Assembly: GCF_004114425.1 (NCBI RefSeq)
Contig: NZ_RDQF01000014.1
Location: 104,410 to 168,409, forward strand
Reading direction: 5' to 3'
Length of the DNA stretch: 64,000 bases
DNA from: Bradyrhizobium vignae
Lineage (GTDB): Bacteria > Pseudomonadota > Alphaproteobacteria > Rhizobiales > Xanthobacteraceae
Part shown: positions 27,035 through 36,898 of the stretch, piece after piece
How the letters are laid out: the number at the start of each line of letters is the position of its first letter
Numbering within the stretch: the first letter of the stretch is position 1
Translations under genes and position numbers: made by a program
Notes under the pieces: generated by a model
Database searches by the model: none
What the model was told of the DNA's origin: nothing
What the model saw: only the letters and a program-made list of their open reading frames with translations

Positions 27035-28282
27035 TCAGGAGAACAGCTGCCGCGCCTTGATAAGCGCACGCACGAGCACATCAATCTCATCACGTGTATT
27101 GTAAAGTCCGAGTGACGCACGGCACGTCGCCAGCACGCCGAAGCGCTTGAGCAGCGGCATCGCACAATGGGTCCCCGCCCGCACCGCTACACCGGCGCGG
27201 TCGATGACGGTTGCAATATCGTGCGCATGCGCACCCTTCATATCAAATGAAATGATCGGTCCTTTGTCGACCGGGGTCCCGATCATGCGCACGAAATTGA
27301 TCTCCGCCAATCTCTCCTGCGCGTAAGCGAGCAGTACGCTCTCGTGCCTGCGGATCTGCACCTTGCCAATTGAATTGATGTAATCGATAGCCGCGCCTAA
27401 CCCGATGGCTTCGACGATCGGCGGCGTACCCGCTTCAAAGCGATGAGGCGGATCGCCATAAATGACGCCGGAACGCGAGACCTCGCGGATCATCTCCCCG
27501 CCCCCATTGAAGGGCGGCATCGATGCCAGATGCTCAGACTTGCCGTAAAGCACACCGATCCCAGTCGGACCATAGAGTTTGTGGCCCGTCATGACGTAGA
27601 AATCGCAATCTATATCGCAGACATCGGCGCTCAGATGGACGCATCCTTGCGAGCCGTCGACCAGCACTGGGATACCACGAGCATGCGCGATGCTCACCAC
27701 GTCTTTCACGGGCACGACCGTGCCGAGCACGTTCGACATTTGTGTGATTGCAACCATCTTGGTGCGCGGGGTCAGCAGTCGCTCAAAATCATCGAGCAAG
27801 AGGTTTCCGTCATCATCCACTGGCGCCCATTTGATCACTGCACCGAGTCGTTCCCTGAGAAGGTGCCATGGCACAATGTTCGAGTGGTGTTCCATGATCG
27901 AGAGAACGATCTCATCACCTGGAGTAATGCGTTCGCGGCCAAAAGTGTGCGCGACTAGATTGATTGCCTCCGTGGCGCTCCGGGTGAAGATGATCTCTTC
28001 ATTTAGACGCGCGTTCACAAACCGCGCCACCTTGGTACGGGCGCCTTCATACGCCTCGGTCGCCGCGTTAGCGAGGTAGTGCAAGCCGCGATGAACGTTG
28101 GCGTATTCGCTGGAGTACACCTGCATCATACGGTCAAGAACCTCGTTGGGCTTTTGCGCGGATGCAGCGTTATCGAGGTAAACAAGTGGCTTGCCGTACA
28201 CCGTCATGGCGAGCGCAGGAAAGTCCGTACGCACACGGTTCACCTCGTAACTGCCATCGCTCACGGCCGGATGTGCGCTCAT
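27035..28282 (-). CDS. sufS: cysteine desulfurase SufS
   Basis: A 415-residue group II PLP enzyme that removes sulfur from cysteine for Fe-S clusters. Features: YLDNAASAQKP, HHSNIVPWH, the PLP lysine in MTGHKLYGPTGIG and the catalytic Cys in RAGTHCAMPL (RxGxHCA, typical of SufS rather than NifS). Last gene of fdxN-sufBCDS, with a 4-bp ATGA overlap with sufD. It probably takes the place of a nifS in this cluster. Confidence 0.95.
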   Translation of the reverse strand: MSAHPAVSDGSYEVNRVRTDFPALAMTVYGKPLVYLDNAASAQKPNEVLDRMMQVYSSEYANVHRGLHYLANAATEAYEGARTKVARFVNARLNEEIIFTRSATEAINLVAHTFGRERITPGDEIVLSIMEHHSNIVPWHLLRERLGAVIKWAPVDDDGNLLLDDFERLLTPRTKMVAITQMSNVLGTVVPVKDVVSIAHARGIPVLVDGSQGCVHLSADVCDIDCDFYVMTGHKLYGPTGIGVLYGKSEHLASMPPFNGGGEMIREVSRSGVIYGDPPHRFEAGTPPIVEAIGLGAAIDYINSIGKVQIRRHESVLLAYAQERLAEINFVRMIGTPVDKGPIISFDMKGAHAHDIATVIDRAGVAVRAGTHCAMPLLKRFGVLATCRASLGLYNTRDEIDVLVRALIKARQLFS

Positions 28283-29601
28283 CGCCGCGCCTGCAGCCAG
28301 CGTTCAGTTTCTACTGTCACAAAATCGCGCAGATTCTCGGACGTGATCCCCTCAATCGCCTCACCAATGAACGCTTTAATCAGCAACATCTGCGCATCTT
28401 TCTCGGATAGCCCCCGAGCGCGCAGATAGAACAAGAGAGTGTCATCCAGCGCACCCGATGTCGCTCCGTGGCTGCAGACCACGTCGTCAGCTAAGATTTC
28501 AAGTTCCGGCTTGTTGTCGGCCTCGGCCTGGTCGGAGAGGAGCAATGCTCGGCTGGTCAGGGTGGCATCCGTCTTCCGGGCGGCGGGACGAACGACGATT
28601 CGGCCCTGAAACACCGAACGGCCGCAATCGTCGATAACCGCGCGGAACTTCTCCCGACTGGTGCAATGTGGCACAGCGTGGTCGACCACGATCGTTGTGT
28701 CCGCGTGGAGCTTGTCCCTGACGAGATTAACGCCATTCGCCGAGAGCTTGGTTCCTTCGCCGGTCAGCGTTATGAAACCCTGATAGCGGCTGATGGAGCC
28801 GCTACAGGTCATGCTGAAGAGGTCGAGCTTAGCCCTTGCGCCGACGGCGATGATTGCCGACGAGATGTTCACGGCGTCTGAGGCAGCGGCTGCCACCCGG
28901 ATATACGAAAGGCTTGCCTCGTCACCAACCAGGGCGATCATCGCATCGTTGGCTTGATAGCCGCTCGCGCCTTCAGCCGGGACGAAACTTTCCACGATGG
29001 CCGCATGCGCTTCTTTTCCGAGCTGCAGATAGGAGCGTGTATAGGTGGACACCGACGAGCCGGTTGCGACATGAACGATTTGAATTGGACGCTTCACCGC
29101 ATTGCCGTCGTTGACCGTAATCACCAGACCATCCGTCGCCATTGCGGCATTGAGCGAGATCGCCGAATCGCTCGTCGTGGACAGCACCAGACCGGCCATA
29201 GCCCCAGTGGCCGAATCCTCCAGAACCTCTCGCAGCGACCGAACAACGACTCCATTTTCTACCCTGCCGATATCGGATAGCTCCGGCGCGAATATGCCAT
29301 TTACCAAAACGAGTTTGACCGCCTGATCGGCAGCCACTTGCTTGGCCGACACCTTTGCGCGCACCAGCGCCTCCGCGTCCGGTCGCGGAGCGAGTGGCAG
29401 CACCTCGCCGATCAGGGCGCGCAGATCAGTGTATTTCCAATCCTCCATGCGCCGATGCGGGAGGCCGGCACGCTTGTAGACGTCGAATGCCCTCGCCCGG
29501 ATTTGGGCGACAAGGCCTACACCAGGCAGCCGTCCACGCGCCGCAGCGAAAACATCGCCCGTTGCGCGTTCGGCGTCGGCTTTGGCCAAAACCTGCTTCA
29601 T
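28279..29601 (-). CDS. sufD: Fe-S cluster assembly protein SufD
   Basis: A 440-residue SufB/SufD-family protein with the N-terminal RRMEDWKYTDLR signature and a C-terminal beta-helix (HGATSGALDDTLLFYLRARGL). It acts in the SufBC2D scaffold. The start at 29601 (MKQVLAKADAERA) is chosen over an upstream frame that overlaps sufC. It lies 19 bp after sufC. Confidence 0.94.
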   Translation of the reverse strand: MKQVLAKADAERATGDVFAAARGRLPGVGLVAQIRARAFDVYKRAGLPHRRMEDWKYTDLRALIGEVLPLAPRPDAEALVRAKVSAKQVAADQAVKLVLVNGIFAPELSDIGRVENGVVVRSLREVLEDSATGAMAGLVLSTTSDSAISLNAAMATDGLVITVNDGNAVKRPIQIVHVATGSSVSTYTRSYLQLGKEAHAAIVESFVPAEGASGYQANDAMIALVGDEASLSYIRVAAAASDAVNISSAIIAVGARAKLDLFSMTCSGSISRYQGFITLTGEGTKLSANGVNLVRDKLHADTTIVVDHAVPHCTSREKFRAVIDDCGRSVFQGRIVVRPAARKTDATLTSRALLLSDQAEADNKPELEILADDVVCSHGATSGALDDTLLFYLRARGLSEKDAQMLLIKAFIGEAIEGITSENLRDFVTVETERWLQARR

Positions 29602-29620
29602 CGGGGACTCCCTGAGGCCG

Positions 29621-30373
29621 TCAGGCCGCGTCTTCAAATTGGGCATAGCCGCAAGCCTCGAGCTCCAGCGCGAGTTCCTTGCCACCGCTCTTCCTGATCC
29701 GACCTCTCGACATCACGTGCACAATGTCTGGCACGATATGGTCGAGAAGCCGCCGATAGTGCGTGATCACGATCATTGCTCGTTCCGGCGAACGCAAGGC
29801 GTTGATGCCGCTGGCGACGGTACGCAGCGCGTCGATGTCGAGGCCGGAATCGATCTCGTCAAGGAGACACAGACTCGGCTCGAACAATGCCATTTGCAAG
29901 ATTTCATTGCGCTTCTTCTCGCCGCCGGAGAAGCCGACATTGACGCCGCGCTTGAGCATGTCCTGCGGGATATTCAGCGACCCGGCGACCTCGCGGACTC
30001 TTTTCAGAAACTCGGGGGTGGAGAATTCCTGTTGGCCGCGCGCCTTGCGCTGGGCGTTAAGTGCCGCCCGCAGGAAGTTCGTGGTGGTCACACCGGGGAT
30101 GTCGACCGGATACTGAAAGGCCAGGAACACGCCCTTGGCAGCGCGTTCATTTGGCTCCATCCGCAGGAGGTTCTCGCCCCTGAACAAGACTTGCCCGCCA
30201 GTGATCTCATAGCCCGGCTTGCCAGCGATGACGTGCGAGAGCGTCGATTTGCCGGAGCCATTCGGCCCCATGATCGCGTGCAGCTCACCTGCATTGACGT
30301 TAAGATGCACGCCGCGAATGATTCCGCGGTTTTCGACACCAACATGCAAATCTCGGATTTCGAGTAGCGCCAT
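29621..30373 (-). CDS. sufC: Fe-S cluster assembly ATPase SufC
   Basis: A 250-residue ABC-type ATPase: Walker A GPNGSGKST, signature VGFSGGEKKRNEI, Walker B CLLDEIDSGLD and switch His in VITHYRR. It drives cluster assembly in SufBC2D. MALLEIRDLHVG at 30373 is the family start; the frame stays open upstream into the sufB region by chance. It follows sufB by 62 bp. Confidence 0.95.
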   Translation of the reverse strand: MALLEIRDLHVGVENRGIIRGVHLNVNAGELHAIMGPNGSGKSTLSHVIAGKPGYEITGGQVLFRGENLLRMEPNERAAKGVFLAFQYPVDIPGVTTTNFLRAALNAQRKARGQQEFSTPEFLKRVREVAGSLNIPQDMLKRGVNVGFSGGEKKRNEILQMALFEPSLCLLDEIDSGLDIDALRTVASGINALRSPERAMIVITHYRRLLDHIVPDIVHVMSRGRIRKSGGKELALELEACGYAQFEDAA

Positions 30374-30435
30374 TCTGATCTGATCCCTGAAACGCGTCAT
30401 CTGGCGAGCCGCATTCGAGGCGGCTCGCGGGGTAT

Positions 30436-31932
30436 TTATCCGACAGATCCGTCGAGCGAGATCGAGATTAGCTTCTGCGCCTCCACTGCGAACTCCATCG
30501 GCAGTTTTTGCAGAACTTGCTTGACGAAGCCGTTGACGACGAGGCCGACAGCCTCTTCCTGGCTGAGGCCGCGCTGGATGCAGTAGAACAGCACGTTCTC
30601 GGAGATCTTCGAGGTCGTCGCCTCGTGCTCGAACGTTGCCGACGAGTTCTTGGCTTCGATGTATGGCACGGTGTGCGCGCCGCATTTGTCGCCGATCAGC
30701 AGCGAGTCGCAGGCGGTGAAATTGCGAGTGCCGGTCGCCTTGCGATGCGCGGTGACGAGACCGCGATAGGTGTTCTGCGACCTGCCGGCGGCGATGCCCT
30801 TGGAGATGATGCGGCTCGACGTGTTCTTGCCGAGATGGATCATCTTGGTGCCGGAATCGACCTGCTGGAATCCGTTCGAGATCGCGATCGAGTAGAACTC
30901 GCCGCGGGAGTTGTCGCCGCGCAGGATGCAGCTCGGATATTTCCAGGTGATCGCAGATCCCGTTTCGACCTGGGTCCACGAGATCTTCGAATGGGCGCCG
31001 CGGCAGTCGCCACGCTTGGTGACGAAATTGTAGATGCCGCCCTTGCCTTCCGAATTGCCGGGGTACCAGTTCTGTACCGTCGAATATTTGATCTCGGCAT
31101 CGTCGAGCGCGACGAGCTCGACCACGGCGGCGTGCAGCTGGTTCTCGTCGCGCTGCGGCGCGGTGCAGCCTTCGAGATAGGAGACATAGGAGCCCTTGTC
31201 GGCGATGATCAGCGTGCGCTCGAACTGGCCGGTATTGCGTTCGTTGATGCGGAAATAGGTCGACAGCTCCATCGGGCAGCGCACCCCCGGCGGCACGTAG
31301 ACGAACGAGCCGTCGGAGAACACCGCCGAGTTCAGCGTCGCGTAGAAATTGTCCGAGGTCGGAACCACGGAGCCGAGATGTTTTTGCACCAGCTCGGGAT
31401 GCTCGCGGATCGCCTCCGAGATCGGCATGAAGATCACGCCGGCCTTCTTCAGCTCGGCCTTGAAGGTGGTCGCGACCGAAACCGAGTCGAACACCGCATC
31501 GACCGCGATCTTGCGGCGGGCCGGGTCTTCCTCGCCGACCTTGGGTTCCACGCCTTCGAGCATGGCCACTTCCCGCAAGGGAATGCCGAGCTTCTCGTAG
31601 GTCTTGAGGATCTCCGGGTCGATCTCGTCGAGCGAGGTGACGGTCTTCTTCGGCTTCGGTGCCGCGTAGTAATAGAGGTCCTGGAAGTCGATCTTGGGAT
31701 AGTCGACGCGCGCCCAGGTCGGCTCCGTCATGGTCAGCCAGCGCCGATAGGCCTCCAGCCGCCACTGCAGCATCCAGGCTGGTTCACTCTTCTTTGCGGA
31801 GATAAAGCGGACGGTGTCTTCCGACAGCCCCTTCGGAGCCTTGTCGGACTCGATCAGTGTCTCAAAGCCATATCGATACTGATCGACGTCGATGCGCCGG
31901 ACGCGCTCGATCGTCTCTTGTACAGCTACCAT
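30436..31932 (-). CDS. sufB: Fe-S cluster assembly scaffold SufB
   Basis: A 498-residue scaffold protein. Conserved parts include [37 protein letters not shown] and [19 protein letters not shown]. Length is normal for alphaproteobacterial SufB. It is the second gene after fdxN, with a 194-bp gap. Sampled lines look as GC-rich as the fix block (38 of 60 at 31321-31380), which could mean it was recruited from a core suf operon. Confidence 0.95.
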   Translation of the reverse strand: MVAVQETIERVRRIDVDQYRYGFETLIESDKAPKGLSEDTVRFISAKKSEPAWMLQWRLEAYRRWLTMTEPTWARVDYPKIDFQDLYYYAAPKPKKTVTSLDEIDPEILKTYEKLGIPLREVAMLEGVEPKVGEEDPARRKIAVDAVFDSVSVATTFKAELKKAGVIFMPISEAIREHPELVQKHLGSVVPTSDNFYATLNSAVFSDGSFVYVPPGVRCPMELSTYFRINERNTGQFERTLIIADKGSYVSYLEGCTAPQRDENQLHAAVVELVALDDAEIKYSTVQNWYPGNSEGKGGIYNFVTKRGDCRGAHSKISWTQVETGSAITWKYPSCILRGDNSRGEFYSIAISNGFQQVDSGTKMIHLGKNTSSRIISKGIAAGRSQNTYRGLVTAHRKATGTRNFTACDSLLIGDKCGAHTVPYIEAKNSSATFEHEATTSKISENVLFYCIQRGLSQEEAVGLVVNGFVKQVLQKLPMEFAVEAQKLISISLDGSVG

Positions 31933-32126
31933 TGCCCGCTCCGTCGGCGCAACGACAACTCCCGCCGGTGAGGGTTCCGCCGCGATCTATCTGAGTGGAT
32001 CGCGCAAGGCGCCGCCGACGCGGGGCCAGCGAGTGAGAGAAACAGAAGACGAGTCCAGTAGGCGACGGCTGTCGATACCGTCTTCATAACGTTTCGCGCA
32101 GGAGCTCCTCTCATCGGCAACTCCAC

Positions 32127-32321
32127 CTATGCCGGCACGCAGGTGTCGGGCACCGGGCAAACGACGGCGCATTGCGGCACGTCAAAGTGCCCCTCACATT
32201 GGGTACACTGGGTCGGATTGATCACATATATGTCGTTCTTCAGGCTGATCGCGGCATTGGGACATTCGAACTCACATGCACCGCAGACCGTGCACTGGGA
32301 TGCGATTATCTTGTAGGCCAT
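32127..32321 (-). CDS. fdxN: 2[4Fe-4S] ferredoxin, FdxN type
   Basis: A 64-residue ferredoxin with [12 protein letters not shown] and [18 protein letters not shown], the long second loop typical of NifB-linked and bacteroid FdxN/FrxA ferredoxins. A likely electron donor to nitrogenase or cofactor synthesis. The ATG at 32321 is preceded by another Met codon at 32324. It leads the suf genes and is the closest gene to a sigma-54-like promoter with a NifA site. Confidence 0.9.
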   Translation of the reverse strand: MAYKIIASQCTVCGACEFECPNAAISLKNDIYVINPTQCTQCEGHFDVPQCAVVCPVPDTCVPA

Positions 32322-32365
32322 CACTGCGATTCCATGAGCGAAAGTTGCGGGACAGTTTGTTGGCC

Positions 32366-32381
32366 TTCAAGTCTTGTGCCA
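32366..32381 (-). promoter_or_regulatory. sigma-54-like promoter of fdxN-sufBCDS
   Basis: On the minus strand TGGCACAAGACTTGAA. The -24 half is perfect and the spacing is right, but the -12 half reads TTGA instead of TTGC. It is 45 bp before the fdxN ATG. Confidence 0.55.
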
Positions 32382-32442
32382 GGGTTAAACTTGATTTTGT
32401 TTGAGCTATTTTCTACTGACGCAAGTCGCCGCCTCGACTGCG

Positions 32443-32458
32443 TGTCGCAAATCGTACA
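32443..32458 (-). promoter_or_regulatory. NifA site before fdxN-sufBCDS
   Basis: TGTCGCAAATCGTACA, a full TGT-N10-ACA site, 62 bp upstream of the candidate -24/-12 element. Confidence 0.65.
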
Positions 32459-32913
32459 ACGCGCATGACAGTCGCTTGTGGGGTTGCGCATCTCATGGCA
32501 GTCAGCGATTAGGTGAACTGCGTTCGCCAGCGTCAGGGAACGATCTGCGATCCTTCCTAAGGCCGCCATGCCGCGGCGATGATGGATGCGCCGCGCGACT
32601 TCCAAAAGTTCTCCGCCAGTGTGTCAGGTCGACCCGGCGCCACATCTTAATGGTTCCACTCACCGGGGCGGCGGCTTCATCGACAGCACCACGACAACAA
32701 CCCGCGCATTCATCGCCGGTCGGTTGGCGTCTCCAACCGCGGCACGCATTCTCAATTGCCCTGGATTACCTGGCAAAACCGGCATTCATATGCGCTGTAT
32801 GGACTTGTCTCGCGTCGTGCGGGGACTGAAGCCAGGCGCGCTCGTCTGGTGATCGTCCGCTTCGCTTCGCGTTCGAAATAAGTGCCGCCGCCGGTCAGCA
32901 GATCGATGGAGCA
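32459..32913. other. non-coding stretch between fdxN regulatory site and ald terminator
   Basis: About 450 bp with no supported gene. Short frames on both strands are Arg/Cys/His-rich and match no family known to me; one minus frame (about 32321-32605) could be the relic of a lost gene. Confidence 0.4.
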
Positions 32914-32945
32914 GAAAAAAGAGCCACCCCGAAGGGTGGCTTAAG
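32914..32945 (-). terminator. intrinsic terminator of ald
   Basis: On the minus strand, after the ald stop, a perfect GCCACCC-TTCG-GGGTGGC hairpin followed by TCTTTTTT. The stable UUCG-type loop and T-run make this a clear rho-independent terminator. Confidence 0.92.
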
Positions 32946-32979
32946 TCAGGGAGGAAAATGCCCATAAGGGCCTCTGGGA

Positions 32980-34092
32980 TCAGGCCGCAGCCTGTTCGAT
33001 CGGTGCGAAGGGCAGTCCGAGGCTTTCGGCGACCGCTTTGTAAGTTAGCCGACCCCGATGGACGTTGAGGCCTGTGCGCAAATGCGGATTTTCGAGCACG
33101 GCGGAAAAGCCCTTGTTGGCCAGAGCCAAGCCAAACGGGAGGGTCGCGTTATTCAGTGCCTGGCTCGAGGTTAGCGGCACGGCCCCGGGCATATTGGCCA
33201 CGCAATAATGAATGATGCCATCCATTTCGTAAGTAGGTTCAGCGTGAGTGGTTGGGTGCGACGTCTCAAAGCAGCCGCCCTGATCGATAGCGACGTCCAC
33301 AAGCACCGCCCTCTTGCGCATCGAGCTCAGCATGCTCCGGCGGACCAACTTCGGCGCGCTCGCACCTGGAACGAGCACCGCACCAATCACCACGTCCGCC
33401 GCAAACACCTCTTCCTCCACGGAGTCGAGAGTCGAAAACCTGGTGCGAACGCGTCCTTCGAATAGCTCGTCCAACTCGCGGAGCCGGAGTATCGAACGGT
33501 CGATGATGGTCACCTCTGCGCCCAGACCAACCGCCATGCGTGCCGCGTGCGTACCAACGACGCCACCTCCGATCACCACGATCCGGGCAGGCTGAACACC
33601 GGGCACCCCACCGATCAACAGCCCTCGTCCGCCTGCACTCCGCTTCAGGGCGCTACCCGCCGCTTCGATCGCAAGCCTACCCGCGACCTCGCTCATCGGC
33701 GCGAGCAGCGGAAGACCACCATGTGCATCGGTTACGGTCTCATAGGCGATCGCAGTGCATCCAGATTTCAGGAGCCCCTTGGCCTGATCCAGGTCGGGGG
33801 CAAGATGCAGATAAGTGAACAGGATTTGGTTTTCCCGCAGCTGACACCACTCGGACGGCTGAGGTTCCTTAACCTTTACGATCATCTCGCTCGAGGCGAA
33901 TACCTCAGCTGCGGAGGTTAGAATCGTTCCACCAGCATTGCGATAATCGTCATCGGTTGCACCAATGCCAGCGCCGGCATTGGTCTCGATCATAACGCTG
34001 TGGCCTGCCGCCACGTATTCGCGGACAGCTCCCGGGGTAAGGCCCACGCGATATTCGTGCACCTTGATTTCCTTGGGGCCTCCGACCTTCAT
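32980..34092 (-). CDS. ald: alanine dehydrogenase
   Basis: A 370-residue NAD-dependent enzyme interconverting pyruvate plus ammonia and alanine. Visible are MKVGGPKEIKVHEYRVGLTP, the catalytic Lys in VKVKEPQPSEW, His in TYLHLAPD and the Rossmann motif VIGGGVVGTHAARMAVGLGA. Alanine is made and exported by soybean bacteroids, so the gene fits a nif neighbourhood. The usual divergent Lrp-type regulator is not present next to it. It ends in a strong terminator. Confidence 0.96.
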   Translation of the reverse strand: MKVGGPKEIKVHEYRVGLTPGAVREYVAAGHSVMIETNAGAGIGATDDDYRNAGGTILTSAAEVFASSEMIVKVKEPQPSEWCQLRENQILFTYLHLAPDLDQAKGLLKSGCTAIAYETVTDAHGGLPLLAPMSEVAGRLAIEAAGSALKRSAGGRGLLIGGVPGVQPARIVVIGGGVVGTHAARMAVGLGAEVTIIDRSILRLRELDELFEGRVRTRFSTLDSVEEEVFAADVVIGAVLVPGASAPKLVRRSMLSSMRKRAVLVDVAIDQGGCFETSHPTTHAEPTYEMDGIIHYCVANMPGAVPLTSSQALNNATLPFGLALANKGFSAVLENPHLRTGLNVHRGRLTYKAVAESLGLPFAPIEQAAA

Positions 34093-34481
34093 TTAAAAAC
34101 TCCCTGCCTGGAGCGCCTTTCTAATCGGAAGCGAGCAGCGATATTGCGACCCAGCCATCAAAATGGCGCAGAAATTCAACGATATTTGACAAGCTTCGCA
34201 GGATTTCAAACCCATGGGTACCGAGCGGGTCGTGTCACCATGCTCCCTGAGCTTTACCGTCGAAACTGCGCGATGGCGCTGAATCGTCTCGAACTTCGTT
34301 CTCGGCTCGTGGAAAAGCTAACAAGCGAAACTCAGCACGCCTAAAGAGCGAAGTCGCAGTCTGCCGGTTGGGCAGATTGCCGTAGAAGGGATATTTCCGT
34401 CAGCCTACTGGGTGATGGGTAATGGCTCATGACCATTGATCATAAACTTGGTTTCCGAAAGCTGGACGATGCGCAGCGCGT
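34093..34481. other. intergenic stretch between ald and hypE
   Basis: About 390 bp, the upstream region of ald and the downstream end of the hyp operon. It is AT-richer than its surroundings and contains no supported gene. No FixK or sigma-54 element could be matched before ald. Confidence 0.4.
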
Positions 34482-35528
34482 TCAACAGATGCGAGGCAAT
34501 TGTTCGCCCCACAACCAATCGACGATTCGTCGACCGCCGAAACCGGTCGCCATCTGCACAAACTTCCGTTCGTCAGCCACCGCTTCGCCGATATCAGCTG
34601 CCTCGGCCCCGAGCGGGTGCGCCTTCATGGCTGCAAGCACCGCATCGGCCAAATCAGGCGCGACGATCGCAACGAGCTTGCCTTCGTTGGCGACATGGAT
34701 CGGATCGAGTCCAAGGAGTTCGCAGATAGCCGCGACCGCCGGCTTCACCGGAATGGATGCTTCCTGCAGACGGAACCCGAGCCCGGATTGATGCGCAATC
34801 TCGTTGAGGGTCGCGGCAACCCCACCGCGCGTGGGGTCGCGTATCACGCGGATGCCGCTACCGCCGGCGGCAACCATGCAAGCTACGAGGTTATGCAACG
34901 CGGCGGAATCCGAGACGACCTCGGTCTGAAAAGCGAGGTTCTGACGTTTTGACATGATCGCCACCCCATGATCACCGAGGCTACCGGACACAAGCACACG
35001 ATCCCCGACCCTTGCCTTGTCGGCGGAGAGATCGAGCCCATCGGCCACAATCCCGATCCCGGTCGTAGAGATGAACAGACCATCCGCCTTGCCGCGCTCG
35101 ACGACCTTGGTGTCTCCGGCAATGATGTGAACGCCGGCCCTGCGTGCTGCGGCACCCATGGAATCCGCGATCGCCTTCAGATCAGAAAACGGGAAGCCCT
35201 CCTCGATGATAAAACTCGCGGACAGATAGAGGGGATGCGCGCCGGACATCGCGACGTCATTGATCGTGCCGTGCACAGCCAATGACCCGATATTACCGCC
35301 GGGAAAGAACAGCGGCGAGACCACATAGCCGTCGGTCGTCATCACCATCCTGCCTGCGGCAACGTCAAACGCGGACTGATCGTTGCAGCGGGCGAGCCAT
35401 TCATTACCAAAGGCTTGGTGAAAAAGGCCGGAGATCAGCTGCGCCATGGCACGGCCCCCCGATCCGTGGGAAAGATCAACGCGTCCGTTCTCGATGTCGA
35501 GCTTGCGTTGATAGCCCTTTGCGCTCAT
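34482..35528 (-). CDS. hypE: hydrogenase maturation protein HypE
   Basis: A 348-residue carbamoyl-dehydratase that makes the CN ligands of the Ni-Fe site. It opens with DLSHGSGGRAM, includes DPTRGGVAATLNEIA, and ends with PRIC, whose terminal Cys carries the thiocyanate. Intact. The start overlaps the hypD stop by 4 bp. Last gene of hyp; no hypX follows in the window. Confidence 0.96.
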   Translation of the reverse strand: MSAKGYQRKLDIENGRVDLSHGSGGRAMAQLISGLFHQAFGNEWLARCNDQSAFDVAAGRMVMTTDGYVVSPLFFPGGNIGSLAVHGTINDVAMSGAHPLYLSASFIIEEGFPFSDLKAIADSMGAAARRAGVHIIAGDTKVVERGKADGLFISTTGIGIVADGLDLSADKARVGDRVLVSGSLGDHGVAIMSKRQNLAFQTEVVSDSAALHNLVACMVAAGGSGIRVIRDPTRGGVAATLNEIAHQSGLGFRLQEASIPVKPAVAAICELLGLDPIHVANEGKLVAIVAPDLADAVLAAMKAHPLGAEAADIGEAVADERKFVQMATGFGGRRIVDWLWGEQLPRIC

Positions 35529-36667
35529 GACAGCCGCCTCAACGGTTCATCGCGAACTCGGCCATAGGTCCAATACGCCGCACAAGCGCCTTCCGATGAT
35601 ACCATGCAGGACCCTATGGGAGTTTCCGGCGTGCAGACGGTTCCAAACAGCTTGCAGTCGACCGGCCGCTTGGCGCCACGCAGGATCGCGCAGCACTCGC
35701 ACGCCGGATTGTCTGCGACACGCAGATCGTGGATCGCAAAACGCGTCTCAGCGTCGAACTGCGCGTAAGACCGTTTTAGCTTCAGTCCGCTGTTGGGTAC
35801 GACTCCGAGACCGCGCCATTCAAACTGCTCGCGCAGTTCGAATATCTGCGATACCTCCTCCTTGGCGCGCCGATTGCCTTCACGCGTCACCGCCCGACTG
35901 TATTGGTTCTCCACCTCGTAGCGATCTTCGTTCACCTGCCGCACCAGCATCAGGATCGCCTGCATCACATCGAGCGGTTCAAATCCCGCGATCACGATCG
36001 GCTTGCCAAATTGTTCTGCCAGAGGCTCGTAAGGCTGCGTACCAATAATGGTGCTGACATGTGCAGGCCCGATGAAGCCGTCAATTGGAACCCCGCCGAT
36101 GTCGCGGATTTTGGGGTTCTCGAGAATGCTGTGCATCGCAGAGGGTGTAAGCACGTGGTTGCAGAACACGCTGAGGCCCTTCAGCCGCTTCTTCTCGGCA
36201 ATTCGGATCATCACGGCCGTCGGGGGCGTCGTGGTCTCAAATCCGATGGCAAAGAAGACCACCTCGCGGCTCGGCGCCTGTTCGGCGAGCCGGATAGCGT
36301 CGAGCGTCGAGTAGACCATCCGAATGTCGCCGCCGAGCGCTTTAGCTCGCAACAGCGACTGTCCGTGCGACCCAGGCGCGCGCATCAGGTCGCCGTAAAC
36401 GCACAGAGTGACCTCAGGTCGGTCGACAAGCCGGATCGCCATATCGATTCGACTGGCGGGCAGAACGCAGACGGGACAACCGGGCCCGTGGATCATGCGG
36501 ACGTTCGCGGGCAGCAGATCCTCCAGGGCATAGCGGGAGATCGCATGAGTGTGTCCGCCGCAGAATTCCATGAAACGATAGTCTCTTTGCGAATTGACCT
36601 CGAGGCCAATCGCACGCGCAATGCCCTGCGCGATGGCCTTGTCGCGAAATTCGTCGGCATATTTCAT
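35525..36667 (-). CDS. hypD: hydrogenase maturation protein HypD
   Basis: A 380-residue Fe-S protein, the scaffold on which the Fe(CN)2CO unit is built with HypC. FCGGHTHAISRYALEDLLP, GPGCPVCVLP, FAIGFETTTPPTA and FCNHVLTP are conserved, as are the C-terminal cysteines ACECCAILRG. It sits 2 bp after hypC. Confidence 0.96.
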   Translation of the reverse strand: MKYADEFRDKAIAQGIARAIGLEVNSQRDYRFMEFCGGHTHAISRYALEDLLPANVRMIHGPGCPVCVLPASRIDMAIRLVDRPEVTLCVYGDLMRAPGSHGQSLLRAKALGGDIRMVYSTLDAIRLAEQAPSREVVFFAIGFETTTPPTAVMIRIAEKKRLKGLSVFCNHVLTPSAMHSILENPKIRDIGGVPIDGFIGPAHVSTIIGTQPYEPLAEQFGKPIVIAGFEPLDVMQAILMLVRQVNEDRYEVENQYSRAVTREGNRRAKEEVSQIFELREQFEWRGLGVVPNSGLKLKRSYAQFDAETRFAIHDLRVADNPACECCAILRGAKRPVDCKLFGTVCTPETPIGSCMVSSEGACAAYWTYGRVRDEPLRRLS

Positions 36668-36669
36668 GA

Positions 36670-36897
36670 TCAGCGTTCCCCTGCGCTGCCTAGCTCCTGC
36701 AGCAGCTCCAGCGTGCGCTTGGCTTCCGTCGGATCGATCTTAGCAAGCGCATAGCCGACATGGACAAGGACGCAATCGCCGACCTTGAGCTCGTCGAGGA
36801 GAGCAATCGATATCTCCAGGCTGATGCCATCGATGGACACTATGGCCATGTCGTTGGGAAGAATTTTCGCAATCTTTGCCGGAACCGAAAGGCACAT
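36670..36897 (-). CDS. hypC: hydrogenase maturation chaperone HypC
   Basis: A 75-residue HypC/HupF-type chaperone. The essential Cys2 (MCLSVPAKI) and GDCVLVHVGYALAKID are present. It binds the iron unit with HypD and passes it to the large subunit HupL. Confidence 0.95.
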   Translation of the reverse strand: MCLSVPAKIAKILPNDMAIVSIDGISLEISIALLDELKVGDCVLVHVGYALAKIDPTEAKRTLELLQELGSAGER

Positions 36898-36898
36898 A

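Noticed and set aside
30508..31971. 487-codon plus frame opposite sufB
   Set aside because: Antisense shadow of a well-conserved gene; composition is Arg/Asp/Val-rich as expected for the complementary frame.
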